Shown piece after piece: positions 17,496-28,599 of a DNA stretch of 64,000 nucleotides. The number at the start of each line of letters is the position of its first letter. Position 1 is the stretch's first letter. The stretch lies in contig CM055188.1 of assembly GCA_029224185.1 (NCBI GenBank), positions 28,895,414 through 28,959,413 of the forward strand, written 5' to 3'. Under the pieces are notes generated by a model. The model was not told where the DNA came from. It made no database searches and was given only the letters and a program-made list of their open reading frames with translations. The translations under genes were made by a program, and so were the position numbers. The DNA is from Karalla daura (lineage: Eukaryota; Chordata; Actinopteri; Chaetodontiformes; Leiognathidae).

Positions 17496-17933
17496 TTAGG
17501 TCCTCCTCACGTTCCTGGCCTCAGGCAGCTCAGGTGTTCTCTCCACGTTCTCAGGTGACTCAGTAGGATTCGGGTTTTGCACGACTTGGTTGCATGGCTG
17601 ATTCACATTTACTTCAGGAGCTGCAGAAGATGGAGCTGCAGAAACCGCCTTCGGCACCCTCGGCATACTGTGACCTCTGGATAGCACCGCCCGGCTGGAC
17701 CTGTAGGGCAGTGGCACCTCTTCGGAGGGGACCTTCTCCCACTTGTAGTTCCCCTCATCTAGTGGTTGCTCCGCAGCAAAATCAAAGCCCCAGTGCTCAG
17801 AGGCCCTCTTCAGGTCATCCTTTTGCTTCGCTTTGGCCTCTTCCAACATCTGCTCAGCGCCCTCAGACCCGAAAAGGTTTCGGCGCACTGCATCGACATC
17901 GTCAAGATAGGCGTTGGGCTTCTGGTTGGGCAT
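17496..17933 (-). CDS. cdkn1d: CDKN1-family CDK inhibitor lacking a PIP box (cdkn1d-like)
   Basis: Coding exon 2 (17489-17947) encodes 145 residues starting at the ATG at 17933. The start is supported by an acceptor 14 bases upstream. The kinase-inhibitory domain is clear: RRNLFG cyclin-binding motif near residue 21, then WGFDF, NYKWEKVP and VPLPYRS, as in p21/p27 proteins that bind cyclin-CDK complexes in the nucleus. The C-terminus (VERTPELPEARNVRRT) aligns with the region of cdkn1a just before its PIP box. A TAA at 17496 then ends the protein where cdkn1a continues with the Q-x-x-I-x-x-F-Y motif. A second TAA follows at 17490 and the splice donor after it is retained. The gene is tandem to cdkn1a, 9.5 kb away, on the same strand. 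The symbol is tentative, borrowed from zebrafish naming and not verified. Confidence 0.85.
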   Translation of the reverse strand: MPNQKPNAYLDDVDAVRRNLFGSEGAEQMLEEAKAKQKDDLKRASEHWGFDFAAEQPLDEGNYKWEKVPSEEVPLPYRSSRAVLSRGHSMPRVPKAVSAAPSSAAPEVNVNQPCNQVVQNPNPTESPENVERTPELPEARNVRRT

Positions 17934-17989
17934 GTTTGCTGCAGTATCTGAGGAGGAGATAGGAGAGAGCAAGTGAGTGCAAGTGATAG

Positions 17990-18105
17990 ATGATTCAAAT
18001 GAACGCCTTATAGCAGAACCCGATGATTGGCTGATCATTGGAATCAGCTGTGTTGGAGCAGGAAACATCTAAAACATGCAGGAGAGGAGCATCAGGATTA
18101 ACTGG
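17990..18105. repeat. Half copy of the palindromic repeat
   Basis: AATCAGCTGTGTTGGAGCAG followed by GAAACATCTAAAACATGCAG matches the inverted half of the repeat at 15931-16120. It sits about 45 bases upstream of the acceptor of coding exon 2 of the cdkn1d-like gene. Confidence 0.65.
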
Positions 18106-18673
18106 CTTCATTGGCCAAGACTGATTTGAATCAGCCAACCTTAATTATGCAGCACTACAGGACTTCAAGAAGGGGAAGTATTTGTAATTAAAATAAGTTT
18201 AAGAGACTGATAAGCTTTGCTGCTGATTTTTTATCCAAAAAGAGAAGAGACGGCTTCAGTCACAACTCTTCAGGTTCCTGAATGTGCAAAAATCCTCTTA
18301 GAATCAAATGGAAATCAAAGCTGCTCTATCAAATTATAAATCTCATTTGCCACACATAGCTGGTTCAGTCAATGAGACCGAGTAGCAATAAAGTCATGGC
18401 GGTAGTAGGAGTGAGATCACAATGAGTAATCCTGTGCAACTCTCTCACACAGCAAACCATGTGCAACATGGCTACCCTACCACTCAGGTCTCCATTTTGG
18501 TACAGCCACAATGCCCAGTTAAATAAAGCAGAGTGGCCTAGCTAACTAGCTACTAGTGTGTAGGCACTCAAACACCAAAGAGGGTTCGACTCACCAAACA
18601 CAACTCCATTAAACATCAGTTAAAAAGCTACATCAAGATGATGCTAAAACAAATGGTACATGAGGAAACTCAC

Positions 18674-18745
18674 CGGGTATCGGACAAACTCAACGCAAGG
18701 TGGCTCGCAGGTGCAATGTGGCCCAGTAAATCTCCGAACCTTTTT
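18674..18745 (-). promoter_or_regulatory. Candidate non-coding exon 1 and promoter of the cdkn1d-like gene
   Basis: On the minus strand a canonical donor (CCG|GTGAGTTTC, junction at 18674/18673) closes a short GC-richer segment, GCGAGCCACCTTGCGTTGAG. This fits the CDKN1 plan of a non-coding first exon followed by the main coding exon. The transcription start is not defined. A weak A-rich, TATA-like stretch (CTACAAAAAGG) lies near 18740-18750. Confidence 0.5.
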
Positions 18746-18749
18746 GTAG

Positions 18750-19871
18750 GTAAAACTCCTCCCCCTGTTCTTGTGATTGTCCAATTGCCTTCCTCTGTAC
18801 TCCATATTTAGTCATTTGTGCACATCACAGTACCAGCAGCACACCTGGTTTGGCTTGTTCAATCAACTGATCTGAGTCTTCAGACAGCTAATTGGTCAGC
18901 CTGTGTGCTCTTGGTAGGTTGGAACAACAACCAACAGCCACACCTCACCTTTGTGGAGCAGTTTCTCTCTCTGAACAAACTGCAAATGCTTTTGGACATG
19001 TTTCAGTTGCTTTCATTCAATTCTCTGCTGCAACATTATCATTTGCTTATGTTGTGTCAGTAAAACTAATGGTCCTCATTTCATTGCTTGAATACTTACA
19101 CACAGAATTGTTTTATTAGGTATCATATCATATTTTATACCTTTATAATTTTTTTCCTGGTCCAATATACAACATTGGCTAGCTTCCTTAGACACTCTTT
19201 AGGGACATAGTCCCTGAGAAAGAGAGAGGAGGAAACCATCTAAACAAGTGTGGGATAATGTCTGTTTTCACCACTCAGATCTGCTCAGACAGTGGTTTGA
19301 TTTTCTCTGGCTGGAGGAGGAGGGTCTATGACCAGATGGCCATGCATGCAGCCATGGATGTAGCATGTGAAGACATCTCAGCAGAGTGATGGAGAAGGTG
19401 GATCCACCACTCCAGGAGATACCGTCCTCATTGCACTGAAGGCATGATATTTGTAGTTAGGTAGATGAAAATATGTGGCCAGACAGACAGAAACGTCCAG
19501 ATGTACAGGAATCAGTCTGGGGAGGCATTACCCCTCCACCCAGAAATCTTATTGGACCCCCCCACACAGTATTTTTAGATTTTTATTGCAATTGATTGTG
19601 TCAGCTGAATATTCATTGTTGTATATTGGACCCCCTGAAACAACTTTGGCCACTTCCTGCCCACCCCAAGTAAAAACTTCTGGCTCCATCACTGACAGGA
19701 GTGATTTACTGTATGTTCAGTTACAATATGAACTGTTTTAGTAGACTGTTCACATCTGTGCAGACCTCTACCAAAAGAGTGTTTCTTCTAAATAAATGAC
19801 TGTAGTGTATTTTCCTCTTGCACAGTGCTGTAGAACTGCAAAAAGCATATGCAGTAAAAATGTGAAACATA
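18750..19871. other. Upstream region of the cdkn1d-like gene, no gene recognised
   Basis: No coding exon is visible. One p53-type half-site, GAACAAGCCA on the minus strand (18851-18860), matches 9 of 10 positions of RRRCWWGYYY, but no adjacent partner half-site is seen. The region ends at the TA dinucleotide where the Tc1-like element begins. Confidence 0.45.
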
Positions 19872-21300
19872 CAGTACAGGCCAAAAGTTTGGACACGCCT
19901 TCTCATTCAATACGTTTTCTTTATTTTCATAATTTTTTACATTGTAGATTCTCTCTGAAGGCATCAAAACAATGAATGAACACATGTGCTCAACAAAAAA
20001 AAGTGTGAAATAACTGAAAACATGTCATTTTCTAGATTCCTCTAAGCAGCCACCCTTTACTCTGATTACAGTCTTGCACACTCTTGGCATTCTCTTGATG
20101 AGCTTCAAGAAGTAGTCGTCTGAAATGGTTTTCCAACAGTCTTGAAGGACTTCCCAGAGACACTTAGCACTTGTTGGCCCTTTTGTTTTCACTCTGCGGT
20201 CCAGCTCACCCCAAACGATCTCGATTGGGTTCAGGTCTGGTGACTGTGGAGACCAGGTCATCTGGCACAGCTCTCCATCACTCTCTTCCTTGGTCAAATA
20301 GCCCTTGCACATCCTGGAGGTGTGTTTGGCGTCATTGTCCTTCTGAAAAATAAATGATGGTCCAACTAAACGCAAACCGTATGGGATGGCATGTTGCACC
20401 ATGCTGGTCCAGTATGCCTTCAACTTTGAAGAAATCCCCAAGTGTCAACAGCAAAACACCCCCACACCATCACACCTCCTCCTCCTTGCTTCACAGTGGT
20501 AACCAGGTATGTAGAATCCATCCGTTCACCTTTTCTGAATAGCACAAAGACACAGTGGCTGGAACCAAAGATCTGAAATTTGGACTTATCAGACCAAAGC
20601 ACAGATATCCACTGATCTAATGTCCAGTCCTTGTGTTTCTTGGCCTAAACAAATCTCTTCAGCTTGTTGCCTCTCCTTACCACTGGCTTCCTAGCAGGTA
20701 TTTGACCATGAGGGCCTGATTCACCCAGTCTCCTCTTAGCAGTTGTTCTACAGATGTGTCTGCTGCTAGAGCTCGGTGTGGCATTCACCTGGTCTCTAAT
20801 CTGAGCTGCTGTTAATTTGCGATTTCTAAGGCTGGTGACTCGGATGAACTTATTCTCAGCAGCAGAGACGACTCTTGGTCTCCCTTTCCTGGGGCGGCCC
20901 TCATGTGAGCCAATTTTGCCGTGGCGCTCGATGGTTTTTGCTTGCGGACACATTCAAAGTTTTTGCAATTTTACAGACTGACTGACCTTAATTTATTCAA
21001 GTAATGATGACCACTCATTTCTCTTTGTTTAGCTGTTTGGCTCTTGCCATAATATGAATTCTGCCATTTCTCCAATCGGGCTGTCCGCTGTGTATCAACC
21101 TGAGTTGTGAAAAGACAACTGATGGTTCCAACCCCATTAATAAGGCAAGAAATCCTACAAAGTAACCCTGACAAGGCACACCTATGAAGTGAAAACCATT
21201 TCAGGTGACTACCTCGTGAAGCTTGTTGAGAAAACAAGTGTTTACAGCACTATCAAAAAAGCAAAGGGTGGCTACTTTGAGGAATCTAAAATATAAGACA
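19872..21300 (-). mobile_element. Tc1/mariner-like DNA transposon, truncated at one end
   Basis: The left terminus is a Tc1-type inverted repeat, CAGTACAGGCCAAAAGTTTG, preceded by TA as expected for this superfamily. The interior encodes a Tc1 transposase on the minus strand. Similarity runs out near 21300 (after GAATCTAAAATATAAGACAC), and no matching right terminal repeat is found there. The element is therefore truncated and non-autonomous. It lies between the two CDKN1 genes. Confidence 0.9.
20025..20953 (-). pseudogene. Tc1 transposase pseudogene
   Basis: Fragments in several frames match Tc1 transposase. The DNA-binding part is at 20645-20953 (AAENKFIRVTSLRNRKLTAA, with a GRPRV motif) and ends at an in-frame stop. 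The first catalytic Asp is in MLWSDKSKFQIFGS at 20420-20602. The second Asp (QKDNDAKHTS) and the catalytic Glu (SPDLNPIEIVWGELDRR) are at 20025-20441 in a shifted frame, giving a DD34E layout. At least one stop and one frameshift near 20430 break the gene. Confidence 0.9.
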
Positions 21301-23690
21301 CATTTAGAGTTACCCAGTTTCTCCTGTGTAACTTTACATTAGTTTTCCAGTGGATGTACAGTACAAGTAGTGCGTAGCACTGTCTTGAGCATTTTCAGGT
21401 AGTGTCAAGTTCTGTAAATACATTGGAAAGCACTTACAGAGTAAACTGTCATGATGGAAACATGACTAAGCCATTTCACTGTCTTGGTCACAAACAATGT
21501 TGTCAGTACTTCTCACTTCAGTTTCACTGATTTAAACACTTTAGTGATGAACTATGAATTTTGAGCAGCTTTTGCAGGTTATCCAATAGATTTGTCAGTT
21601 TGTACAAATTGTTTTGAGAAATTCCCCAACTGTTGTGCAAATGTTAATAGTGATGTAAGAAAAGCACCAAAGTGATCAAGAGAAAGCTATAATTTAATAT
21701 ACTGGGGTGACCAAACATCTTCTTTTACACCAACATGTCCTCTTTCTTCATCCTGTCCAGGGTGCCCAGGGGGAGTTTCTTACTCTGAGCAACTGTTTTC
21801 AGCCTGCTTTCAGACATTCACCGATGCCCAGTGCCCAATCCCTCTACTCTCCCACTCTAACGTGTAAAGATATAGCCCTACAAGTACGGATAAACGTCAT
21901 CGGTACTGGCATTACACTTTCTGTAGATCCCACAAGAGATCCAACCACACCAACAACTGACCAATCAGACGAGAGCTAGGCAATTCATTTATTTCCTGCG
22001 GTATGATCCTCACAAAAAGAGCACCAAGCACACAGGATGAAGATGTATACGTCACAGGTGAGAGATTTACCCAGACTGAACCTAAGCATTTTGGGATTAT
22101 CCTGGATTCTGTTTCAACTGGTGCTTTGCTTGTTCCCCTGAGAAAACTGAGAAAAAACACACTTGAAGTCAGTCAGTCTTCTCAGTGCAAGCTCCCCAGT
22201 ACTGGAACATCATACCACTTTGTATTTGTTACACTGAAACACACAAAGCTTTTAATCTTACCCTGAAATTAGGATTATTAGAAAGTCAGATTTTACTAGA
22301 GCACTTTAACACGTCTTCTCCTATCGTAACTACTCTTTCTACTGTTTTGTTGTCTTCATGTGTGCTTATGCTCACATGATCTGCTTCTTACATGTCTTCA
22401 CTGTATGTGTAAGGCTGGAAGTCTTGTATGAATCCTTTAGTCGTTTAATCTCCCTGTAGCATGTTTTTTGTTGCATGATTCAGGGTTGTATTACTGTTGT
22501 GTTGATAGTCTGTCTTCTTTAGTTGCACTCCTTACTTTAATTTAATTTGATTAATTAATGTAATTACTTTTATTTAACTCACACATATACATGTGAGTTT
22601 TAGGTGGTTTTGGGTAAATTGGTAAATTGTATATTGTATATGGAAAGCTTAGTTTAATTGGTCCAAATGGTCGTGCAAAGCAAACAACTGGATAATCTCA
22701 CAGGAGGAATTATGTACAATAATCACAGAGTCGTACCCAGGATCATGTAACACAATATCCAGGAAAATTGTGAGGGAGTGTTGGTGGTCAAGATCTTTGT
22801 ACCTGCTTCAGGTATAAAGATCTTGACCAGGATTGGTCAGGATTTCAGAGGAGAACGAATGAAAAGTGTGGGGAGGGGGAAAGGTTGGGTCTGCTGTGAA
22901 CATGATTTGATGCAAGAAAAGGTGAGTGTAGGTGTTGAAGTTATGATTAAGGTGCTCCAATTGATGTCTGTAGATGTGGAAAATGTGGAAAATGGTGTGT
23001 GTGTGGCTATTGAGGGTGTGATTAAGGTGGTCCTGTTGGTATCTAATTTAATCATGTAGGTAGCTACTGAGGTGATCAAGGTGTTTTGGTAAACAGGTGT
23101 GGAGGAGTTTGGGAGGAAGGCTATTGTTTTATGTGATGTTGAAAAGAAAACAAATCTAACAATTCCCCCATTTGATCATTGATCAGACATTGATGGTCAC
23201 AATTAATGTCATTGATCGTATAGTGGTTTTCTCTCTGTTCCATAGTATGTGGACACCACCAAACTGAGTTCCTCATTTACAGGTAGAGGCAAAACCCTGT
23301 GGGAGAAATTCCCCTTCTGCCCTGTGGACCAGACAGCAACACTTGCTCCACAAGCTGTGAATATGCAACATACATTACATTACATTTCCAAGATCATAGA
23401 GTCTGAGTCATTTTTCATATTGGTGGGTCCGGTTCGAATATTCTTGTGGCTCTTATGGTGAATCTGTTCATCAAACACATTATTACTTTAAACAGTGCAT
23501 ACACAATCGTTATTGTATACATCATCATTGATGCAGATTTGACCCTCCCCAAGCCATGCACTTCCTTCTCTGTAGGGGGTGGCCCTTAACAAATTTGCAT
23601 TTTCATAAATGTCCTTGATATAATCCATGATGTTCGCCGAGGGGTCTGGAACGTTCACAGTCCAGTATGTCCATTGGAAGGTCCACTTGT
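21301..23690. other. Non-coding region between the Tc1 element and the gag-like fragment
   Basis: No gene is recognised. The stretch at 22750-23150 has unusual G- and T-rich runs of GTG/GTT on the plus strand. The repetitive AT-rich DNA at 21300-22700 shows no clear element boundaries. I could not find long terminal repeats bracketing the gag-like fragment. Confidence 0.45.
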
Positions 23691-23699
23691 TTCAGGATC

Positions 23700-25290
23700 G
23701 TACACAGTCTATGATGGAATCCATCTCTCGGATCTCGTCCAGGGCCATATGGATTGTGAATGGGTATTCCAGGTGGGGGTGATGTGTCGGGTGGAGGTCA
23801 TCATCAAAGTCGTTGCCAGGGTTGATGCCATCATCAGGATTGTCGTCATCATTATGATCGTTGTCATCGTTAGGATTGTTGAGGCTGGATGAGGTAGAAG
23901 GCTGCACAGGGCTGTTGTTTTGGATCCGTGTCTCCGTAGCCCATCATCCTGCACCTTCGCTTCATTTCCTCTCCAGTCCCATTTTCCTTCATCATTGGCA
24001 CCATTCTGGATTTTCTCAGTGTCATTTAATTTCCTTGGTTTATGACATTGTGCAAGGTGTAGTGTAGTGCTCATCTTTATCTTGACCTCTGTCCGTTTAT
24101 TTCCCTGTGTCAGCTGCTCTGTCCTCAATGTGATCCTTGGTCTGTGTTATTCCCTGCCTTGCAGCTGCTTTTGCAGTCACATCTACAGGACCATTCCCCT
24201 TTACGATCTCACCTTCAGAAACCTCGCCTCTCGCTTCTGTCACTTCTTCACCTTTTCGTGCTTCTTCCTTTGTGACTGTAGTTTTCTGTGCCGGTGATTG
24301 TAATTCATCTAACGCTATCTGCTCACCTGTCTTCACTTCATCATGGACGGTAGTCCCTGCACACCCAGCGGAACACTCTGGTCTCAATGGTGGGGACACC
24401 ATGTGTGAACTTATCCACTTTTTGCAGTGGCGACTCCCTCAACTGATGGTCTTGCCCTGCTGCATCTGTGACATCTTCACAACTGAGTTTGTTTTCTTCG
24501 TCTACAGTAGGGGTCGCTATCACGGATGGGTGAGAGACAGTGGCATGTGCCATGGCAGTTTTTGGTGATTCCAGAATAGTCTCCCTTTTATCATCTGCGT
24601 CTGCACGTATGTCAAATCCATCCTTATGCTCCCTCACCACGGCCACAAGGGCACGCAGTGAGGGTCCATCTAGTTTCCCTGGCAAATAAGGTTGCCCTCT
24701 GGCTGTCGCCCAGCTTCCAAAACTGTTCATATTCACTGTCATAGAGATTATCTTTGCAGGAATCACTGTAGTTTGGTCTACATTTCTTTGCCCAGTGGCC
24801 TGTCTTGCCACATTTCCAACAGACATCATCAGATCTATGTCTACTTTCTCTCCTTTCATGTCTTCTGCGTTTGGCCCTATGCTTGTTCTCACTTGGATTT
24901 AGGGCTCTCATCATAATGTCTTCCTCATCTGTTTCGCCTGAAATGATTGACCTTATTTTGTGTCCAATACTGTTTCCTGCTTTTCTAGCAGCACTGATCA
25001 ACATATCGTAGGTAAAATTGGATTTTCTAAAGTGGGGGATGTCAGTTTAACAGCTTTCCTGATTCCAGGGGACAAACTCTGCAGCAGGTTGCTCTTCAGG
25101 GCACCATGATTGCTGTTACCTATGTTTTCCTCAATCAGGCCAATTATACCTGAATGCCTTGAGAAAGTTTCTGTGTATCTGTGTGCAAAGTCATCTATGT
25201 ATTCGTTATTGTCTCTGGGTGCATTCACTAACTTTTGACCAATCAGTGGTTGCGTTGGTTGCATTCTGGATCCGGTCACAAATTGCATTC
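23700..25290 (-). pseudogene. Decayed retroviral gag-like fragment with a CCHC zinc knuckle
   Basis: On the minus strand an open segment at 24998-25288 resembles the C-terminal part of a retroviral capsid region. A second segment in another frame, at 24624-25004, carries a basic stretch and one intact zinc knuckle, CWKCGKTGHWAKKC (spacing C-x2-C-x4-H-x4-C). Further charged open segments follow in other frames at 24341-24892, 24097-24402 and 23709-24128. The frame breaks near 25030, at a run of C, and again near 24680. No protease or polymerase was recognised and no flanking repeats were found. This is an old inactive endogenous-retrovirus or LTR-retrotransposon remnant. Which of the two is uncertain. 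Confidence 0.6.
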
Positions 25291-25399
25291 AAACCATCAA
25301 CCAGGTTTTGTTGATTTTCTCCAATGCCATTCCCAAGTCTCAGTTTGTTTGCCTCTATCGTGTTTAAAACTGTGCACAGTATCGCCTCACCATCAAATG

Positions 25400-25575
25400 G
25401 GTGGAGCTGGTAAATACTGCGCAGTATTAAGAAATACTATTAACCTCTTGCCCAGGAACTGCAGTTGAAAATTAGCCACTTGGCTAACACTGGCACATTT
25501 GCAATCATGTCGATTAGCTGTCCCTGTTAAAATCAACACATAAAATAAAAACATAAAATAAACAAAGCAAAGACA
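25400..25575 (-). repeat. Dispersed repeat fragment
   Basis: The minus strand reads TTAACAGGGACAGCTAATCG, then GCCAGTGTTAGCCAAGTGGC. I associate this text with a repeat common in fish genomes, though I cannot name it with certainty. It lies between the gag-like fragment and the 3' end of cdkn1a. Confidence 0.35.
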
Positions 25576-25605
25576 CAACAAAGAAAGTATTTCTCACTGG
25601 AACGT

Positions 25606-26250
25606 TTTATTTGAATTTGTAAATCTCATAATAATTAAAAAAAACTAAATTAACATGTGGAATACATATTTCACAATAAATAAAGATAGATTGTTTCATT
25701 TGCAGCTTTTCACACACAAATAAAGACTGTGCACAAGCATCTATGAACAGAAGTGCATTCATTTGGGGTAATGCTGTTACATGTTTAGCTTTGTAATTGC
25801 AGCAGCAAACATTTCTAAACCGCCAGTTCGTAAGGATTAAGGAATACAGTGACCTTGTCTGACACCCATTCAGATTACCCATAGCAGCAGGATTTGCCAA
25901 AATAGACATAAATAAGTGTCATGAACAATCATACTTTCTTGTTTTGAGGCAGATAATAACACATTGTCTGTTGTAAGGATTGCACGACGTGTCCGAATGG
26001 TTAGGAATGAAGCGCTCAGTTTAGCTTAGTAATACTTTAGTTTCTGAGAACACTATCTTCTGATTGTCCTGTCTGGAGCTTCAAATACCGAAAAATAGCC
26101 ACAAAGGCACTTAAACATGGGTGTTTATCAAACACCACCTATCAGATGTCTGTGCAATACTGCAGTATTTCTGGAGGATTATGCTACTTAACAATGCTGT
26201 GTTAAACTCTATAGATAAAATCTCTGATTTAAATCTAAATAACCCTAGAA

Positions 26251-26302
<52 letters not shown>

Positions 26303-27166
26303 GTGTTCCACAGACATGATGCTACACCCCTAAACTACAATACCTGGTGCACTGCACATGTCAGAGTCTGGAGCGGGGGCAAAATTGATGAAGATCAGCT
26401 GTGAGTCTCATATCAACGTGGATGGAATGAGAGGAAGAGGACACGATGGCACTTCTGTTGTTACTTATCTACGCAAAGCACGAGGATGTACAGGACTCTT
26501 CAAGTTTGTTCTTACAAGTATGCGATGGCACAAAAAAACACAGCATCTGTACATCTGGATATATAAAGTATAGTAAATGCTTTGTAAAAAAAAAAGAGAG
26601 CGAGCAAGAGAAAAGAGGGAGAACTCCACTTCTAGCCCTCTTGATGACACAAAGAAACAACATCATAGAAAAATGATCGTGGATGTGAACAAAGGGCCCA
26701 GGCGGTATCATTAATTCTCTACCATTTTCAATCCTTCTGGTCATTATCTTTCTCTCAGCTGCTGACTAATTTCACAACAAGACTAGACGATCTTTGAAAA
26801 CTGTGTGTATAGCACCGTGGAGCCTCCGGCTCTCAGCGCTGTGGAATGTACAGTAGGAAACATCAGTCAGCATTTTGGCATCCCCATGACCTGAATGAGC
26901 ACAAATCCACTGATTCAAGAGATTAGCGTTAATCTTCTCTACTTCATTGCCCCCCTCTAACCACTTGCAAGGAAAAAAAAAAGTGAAGTATAAAACACCC
27001 AAACCCCGTACAGAGTGAATCCAGAACACTAATTAATGAAACCTGTGAGGAGGAAGTCTGGCTGATGTCTCTTGCTGCAGTGAGGCCGTGCAGACTGTGG
27101 TTTTCCTGAGTGTAAAACTGTTGCTGTGGTTCTGGGATTGATGGCACTTGTGCAGTAAACTAGACA
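25606..27166 (-). other. cdkn1a: cdkn1a 3' UTR with poly(A) signal
   Basis: The 3' UTR runs from the stop codon at 27167 to an AATAAA signal (plus TTTATT at 25606-25611), about 1.56 kb. Blocks near 25745-25950, 26010-26080 and 26880-27110 are close copies of the 3' UTR of the cdkn1d-like gene. A (TA)n array (26252-26299) and other unmatched DNA separate the blocks, so cdkn1a has the longer UTR. Confidence 0.7.
26252..26299. repeat. (TA)n microsatellite in the cdkn1a 3' UTR
   Basis: An uninterrupted TA array of about 24 units. It is absent from the matching part of the cdkn1d-like 3' UTR. Confidence 0.97.
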
Positions 27167-27845
27167 TCACTCGCCAGACTTGCGTGGTATCCAGACTATT
27201 CTTCTCTTAGCCTGATAAAAATCTGTGAGAATACAGAGATAAAAGACAAAGAATAGTTTGTTATTAGTACACCTTCACAGGTAAATAAAAAACAATGTGG
27301 CAGCTTTGACTGGATGTTCTCAGACATTTGATATCAATGACTAAATATCTGAGACATGTTTCGTACTGAATAAAACTGGACCCGGGTCACAACTGCATTG
27401 TCGTTGTACCTGTAATGTTTGTCTGCTTCCTCTTCAGACCTCTGCTCTCTCGCCTCTCGGGCGTCTTCTCCAGCTTCTCGCATCTCTTCGGCGAACACGG
27501 GATGTTCTCCTTCTCATTGGAAGCCTGCTTCACCCTTCCTCCGGCGGCCACAGAAGTCGAAGCCGCTGCCTCCGTCAGCCTCTGGCCTCTAACCTGACCC
27601 AGCATGCAGGACCTGTAGAGCAGTGGCACCTTGGTGCAGGGAACACCCTCCCATTTGTAGTCGCCGCTCTCTAGAGGTTTGTCAGAGATGAAATCGAAGC
27701 TCCACCGCTGAGAGGCCTCCTCCAGGTCTTTCCGTAGTGCTACTTGGTACTCAGCCTGCAGCTGCTCCGGGTCCACCGGGCCAAACAGGTTCCGGCGAAC
27801 TGGGAGGTTCCCTTTGGAGGTCAGGATTCGCTTCTGGATGGACAT
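27167..27845 (-). CDS. cdkn1a: Cyclin-dependent kinase inhibitor 1A (p21)
   Basis: Two coding exons on the minus strand, 27410-27845 (exon acceptor at 27854) and 27167-27222, give 163 residues, against 164 in human p21. The domain order is canonical. The cyclin-binding motif RRNLFGPVD is near residue 17. The CDK-binding segment is RWSFDFISDKPLESGDYKWE, then VPLLYRS. A basic region GLKRKQ is followed by the PCNA-binding PIP box QTNITDFY, which spans the exon junction, and the tail is QAKRRIVWIPRKSGE. p21 blocks CDK2/CDK1 and, through the PIP box, PCNA-dependent replication, downstream of p53. In human the neighbour is SRSF3, as here (srsf3 starts 9 kb away). The phases, length and PIP box make the call firm. 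Confidence 0.96.
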
Positions 27846-28422
27846 GATTTTGCACTGCAGGATATAAAAGAGATAGAGATAGAGAGAGAAATTAGTCAGA
27901 GCTAGACAGCTGCAATCAAGGTGATCTTTCTGATCTACACATTTCCAAAAAGAAATATAGCAATTATCACAGAAGAAAATATGCAGTCAGAGCCTCAAAG
28001 TAGGAAGAAACTCACTCCAGGGCCCCTGACAGTGGTAGATCCAATTCAATACAATTCAATTCAACTTTATTTAAAGTTCCATTTTCCAACAATGTCATCT
28101 GAAGACACACCTAAAGCCAGTCTGTTCTAAACACTCCAACTCGAGCCCATTATCAATCAAAATCTCTTTACTGCACGTCATCTATTCCCTTTACTCAGTC
28201 CTGTCCCTGCTTTTGCCCAAAAGAATAAAGCTGTGACAACTGTGAACAAATCTTAAAAATTAAAAAAGAAATCATTTCCAGTGTGTGGTTAAAATGCCCC
28301 AATGCAAATAACAATATCATAAAATAACTCAGAACAATATCACCACATCACAAACACAAAATTACAATAAGTGACACTGGGTCATCTGTTTTAAAGCTTT
28401 TAAAAGAGTAATTCTATCTTAC

Positions 28423-28503
28423 CATAGCTCTAAACAGATCGAGAGTCGTCTCAAAAGCCGATACAGCATCTCAGGCTCTTCCTAATGGGCAACTCTTTAT
28501 ATT
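28423..28503 (-). promoter_or_regulatory. cdkn1a: cdkn1a TATA box and non-coding exon 1
   Basis: On the minus strand AATATAAA (28496-28503) is followed by a short GC-balanced exon that ends at ATG|GTAAGATAG (junction at 28423/28422). A start near 28470 and splicing to the coding exon at 27854 fit the known p21 gene plan, in which exon 1 is untranslated. The start position is inferred from the TATA spacing. Confidence 0.65.
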
Positions 28504-28571
28504 CGCAGCCTGGCCAGCGTCTGACTCACTGGGCCCTCCTCACTGGTACATGCCTGGACATAGTCTGAGGC

Positions 28572-28591
28572 AGACATGTGAGAACAAGTTC
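28572..28591. promoter_or_regulatory. p53-type response element upstream of cdkn1a
   Basis: AGACATGTGA GAACAAGTTC consists of two adjacent RRRCWWGYYY half-sites with no spacer. The second matches 10 of 10 positions and the first 8 of 10, with CATG and CAAG cores. It lies about 70 bases upstream of the TATA box. p21 is the classic p53 target, so the position is meaningful, but binding is not shown by the sequence alone. Confidence 0.6.
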
Positions 28592-28599
28592 TCAGCAGG

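Noticed and set aside
17810..17998. Alternative frames and an upstream extension of the cdkn1d-like reading frame
   Set aside because: The extension beyond 17947 crosses the splice acceptor and enters intron repeat DNA.
23421..23440. tRNA B-box-like GGTTCGAAT, possible tRNA-derived SINE
   Set aside because: No A box, no cloverleaf and no repeat ends are seen around it.
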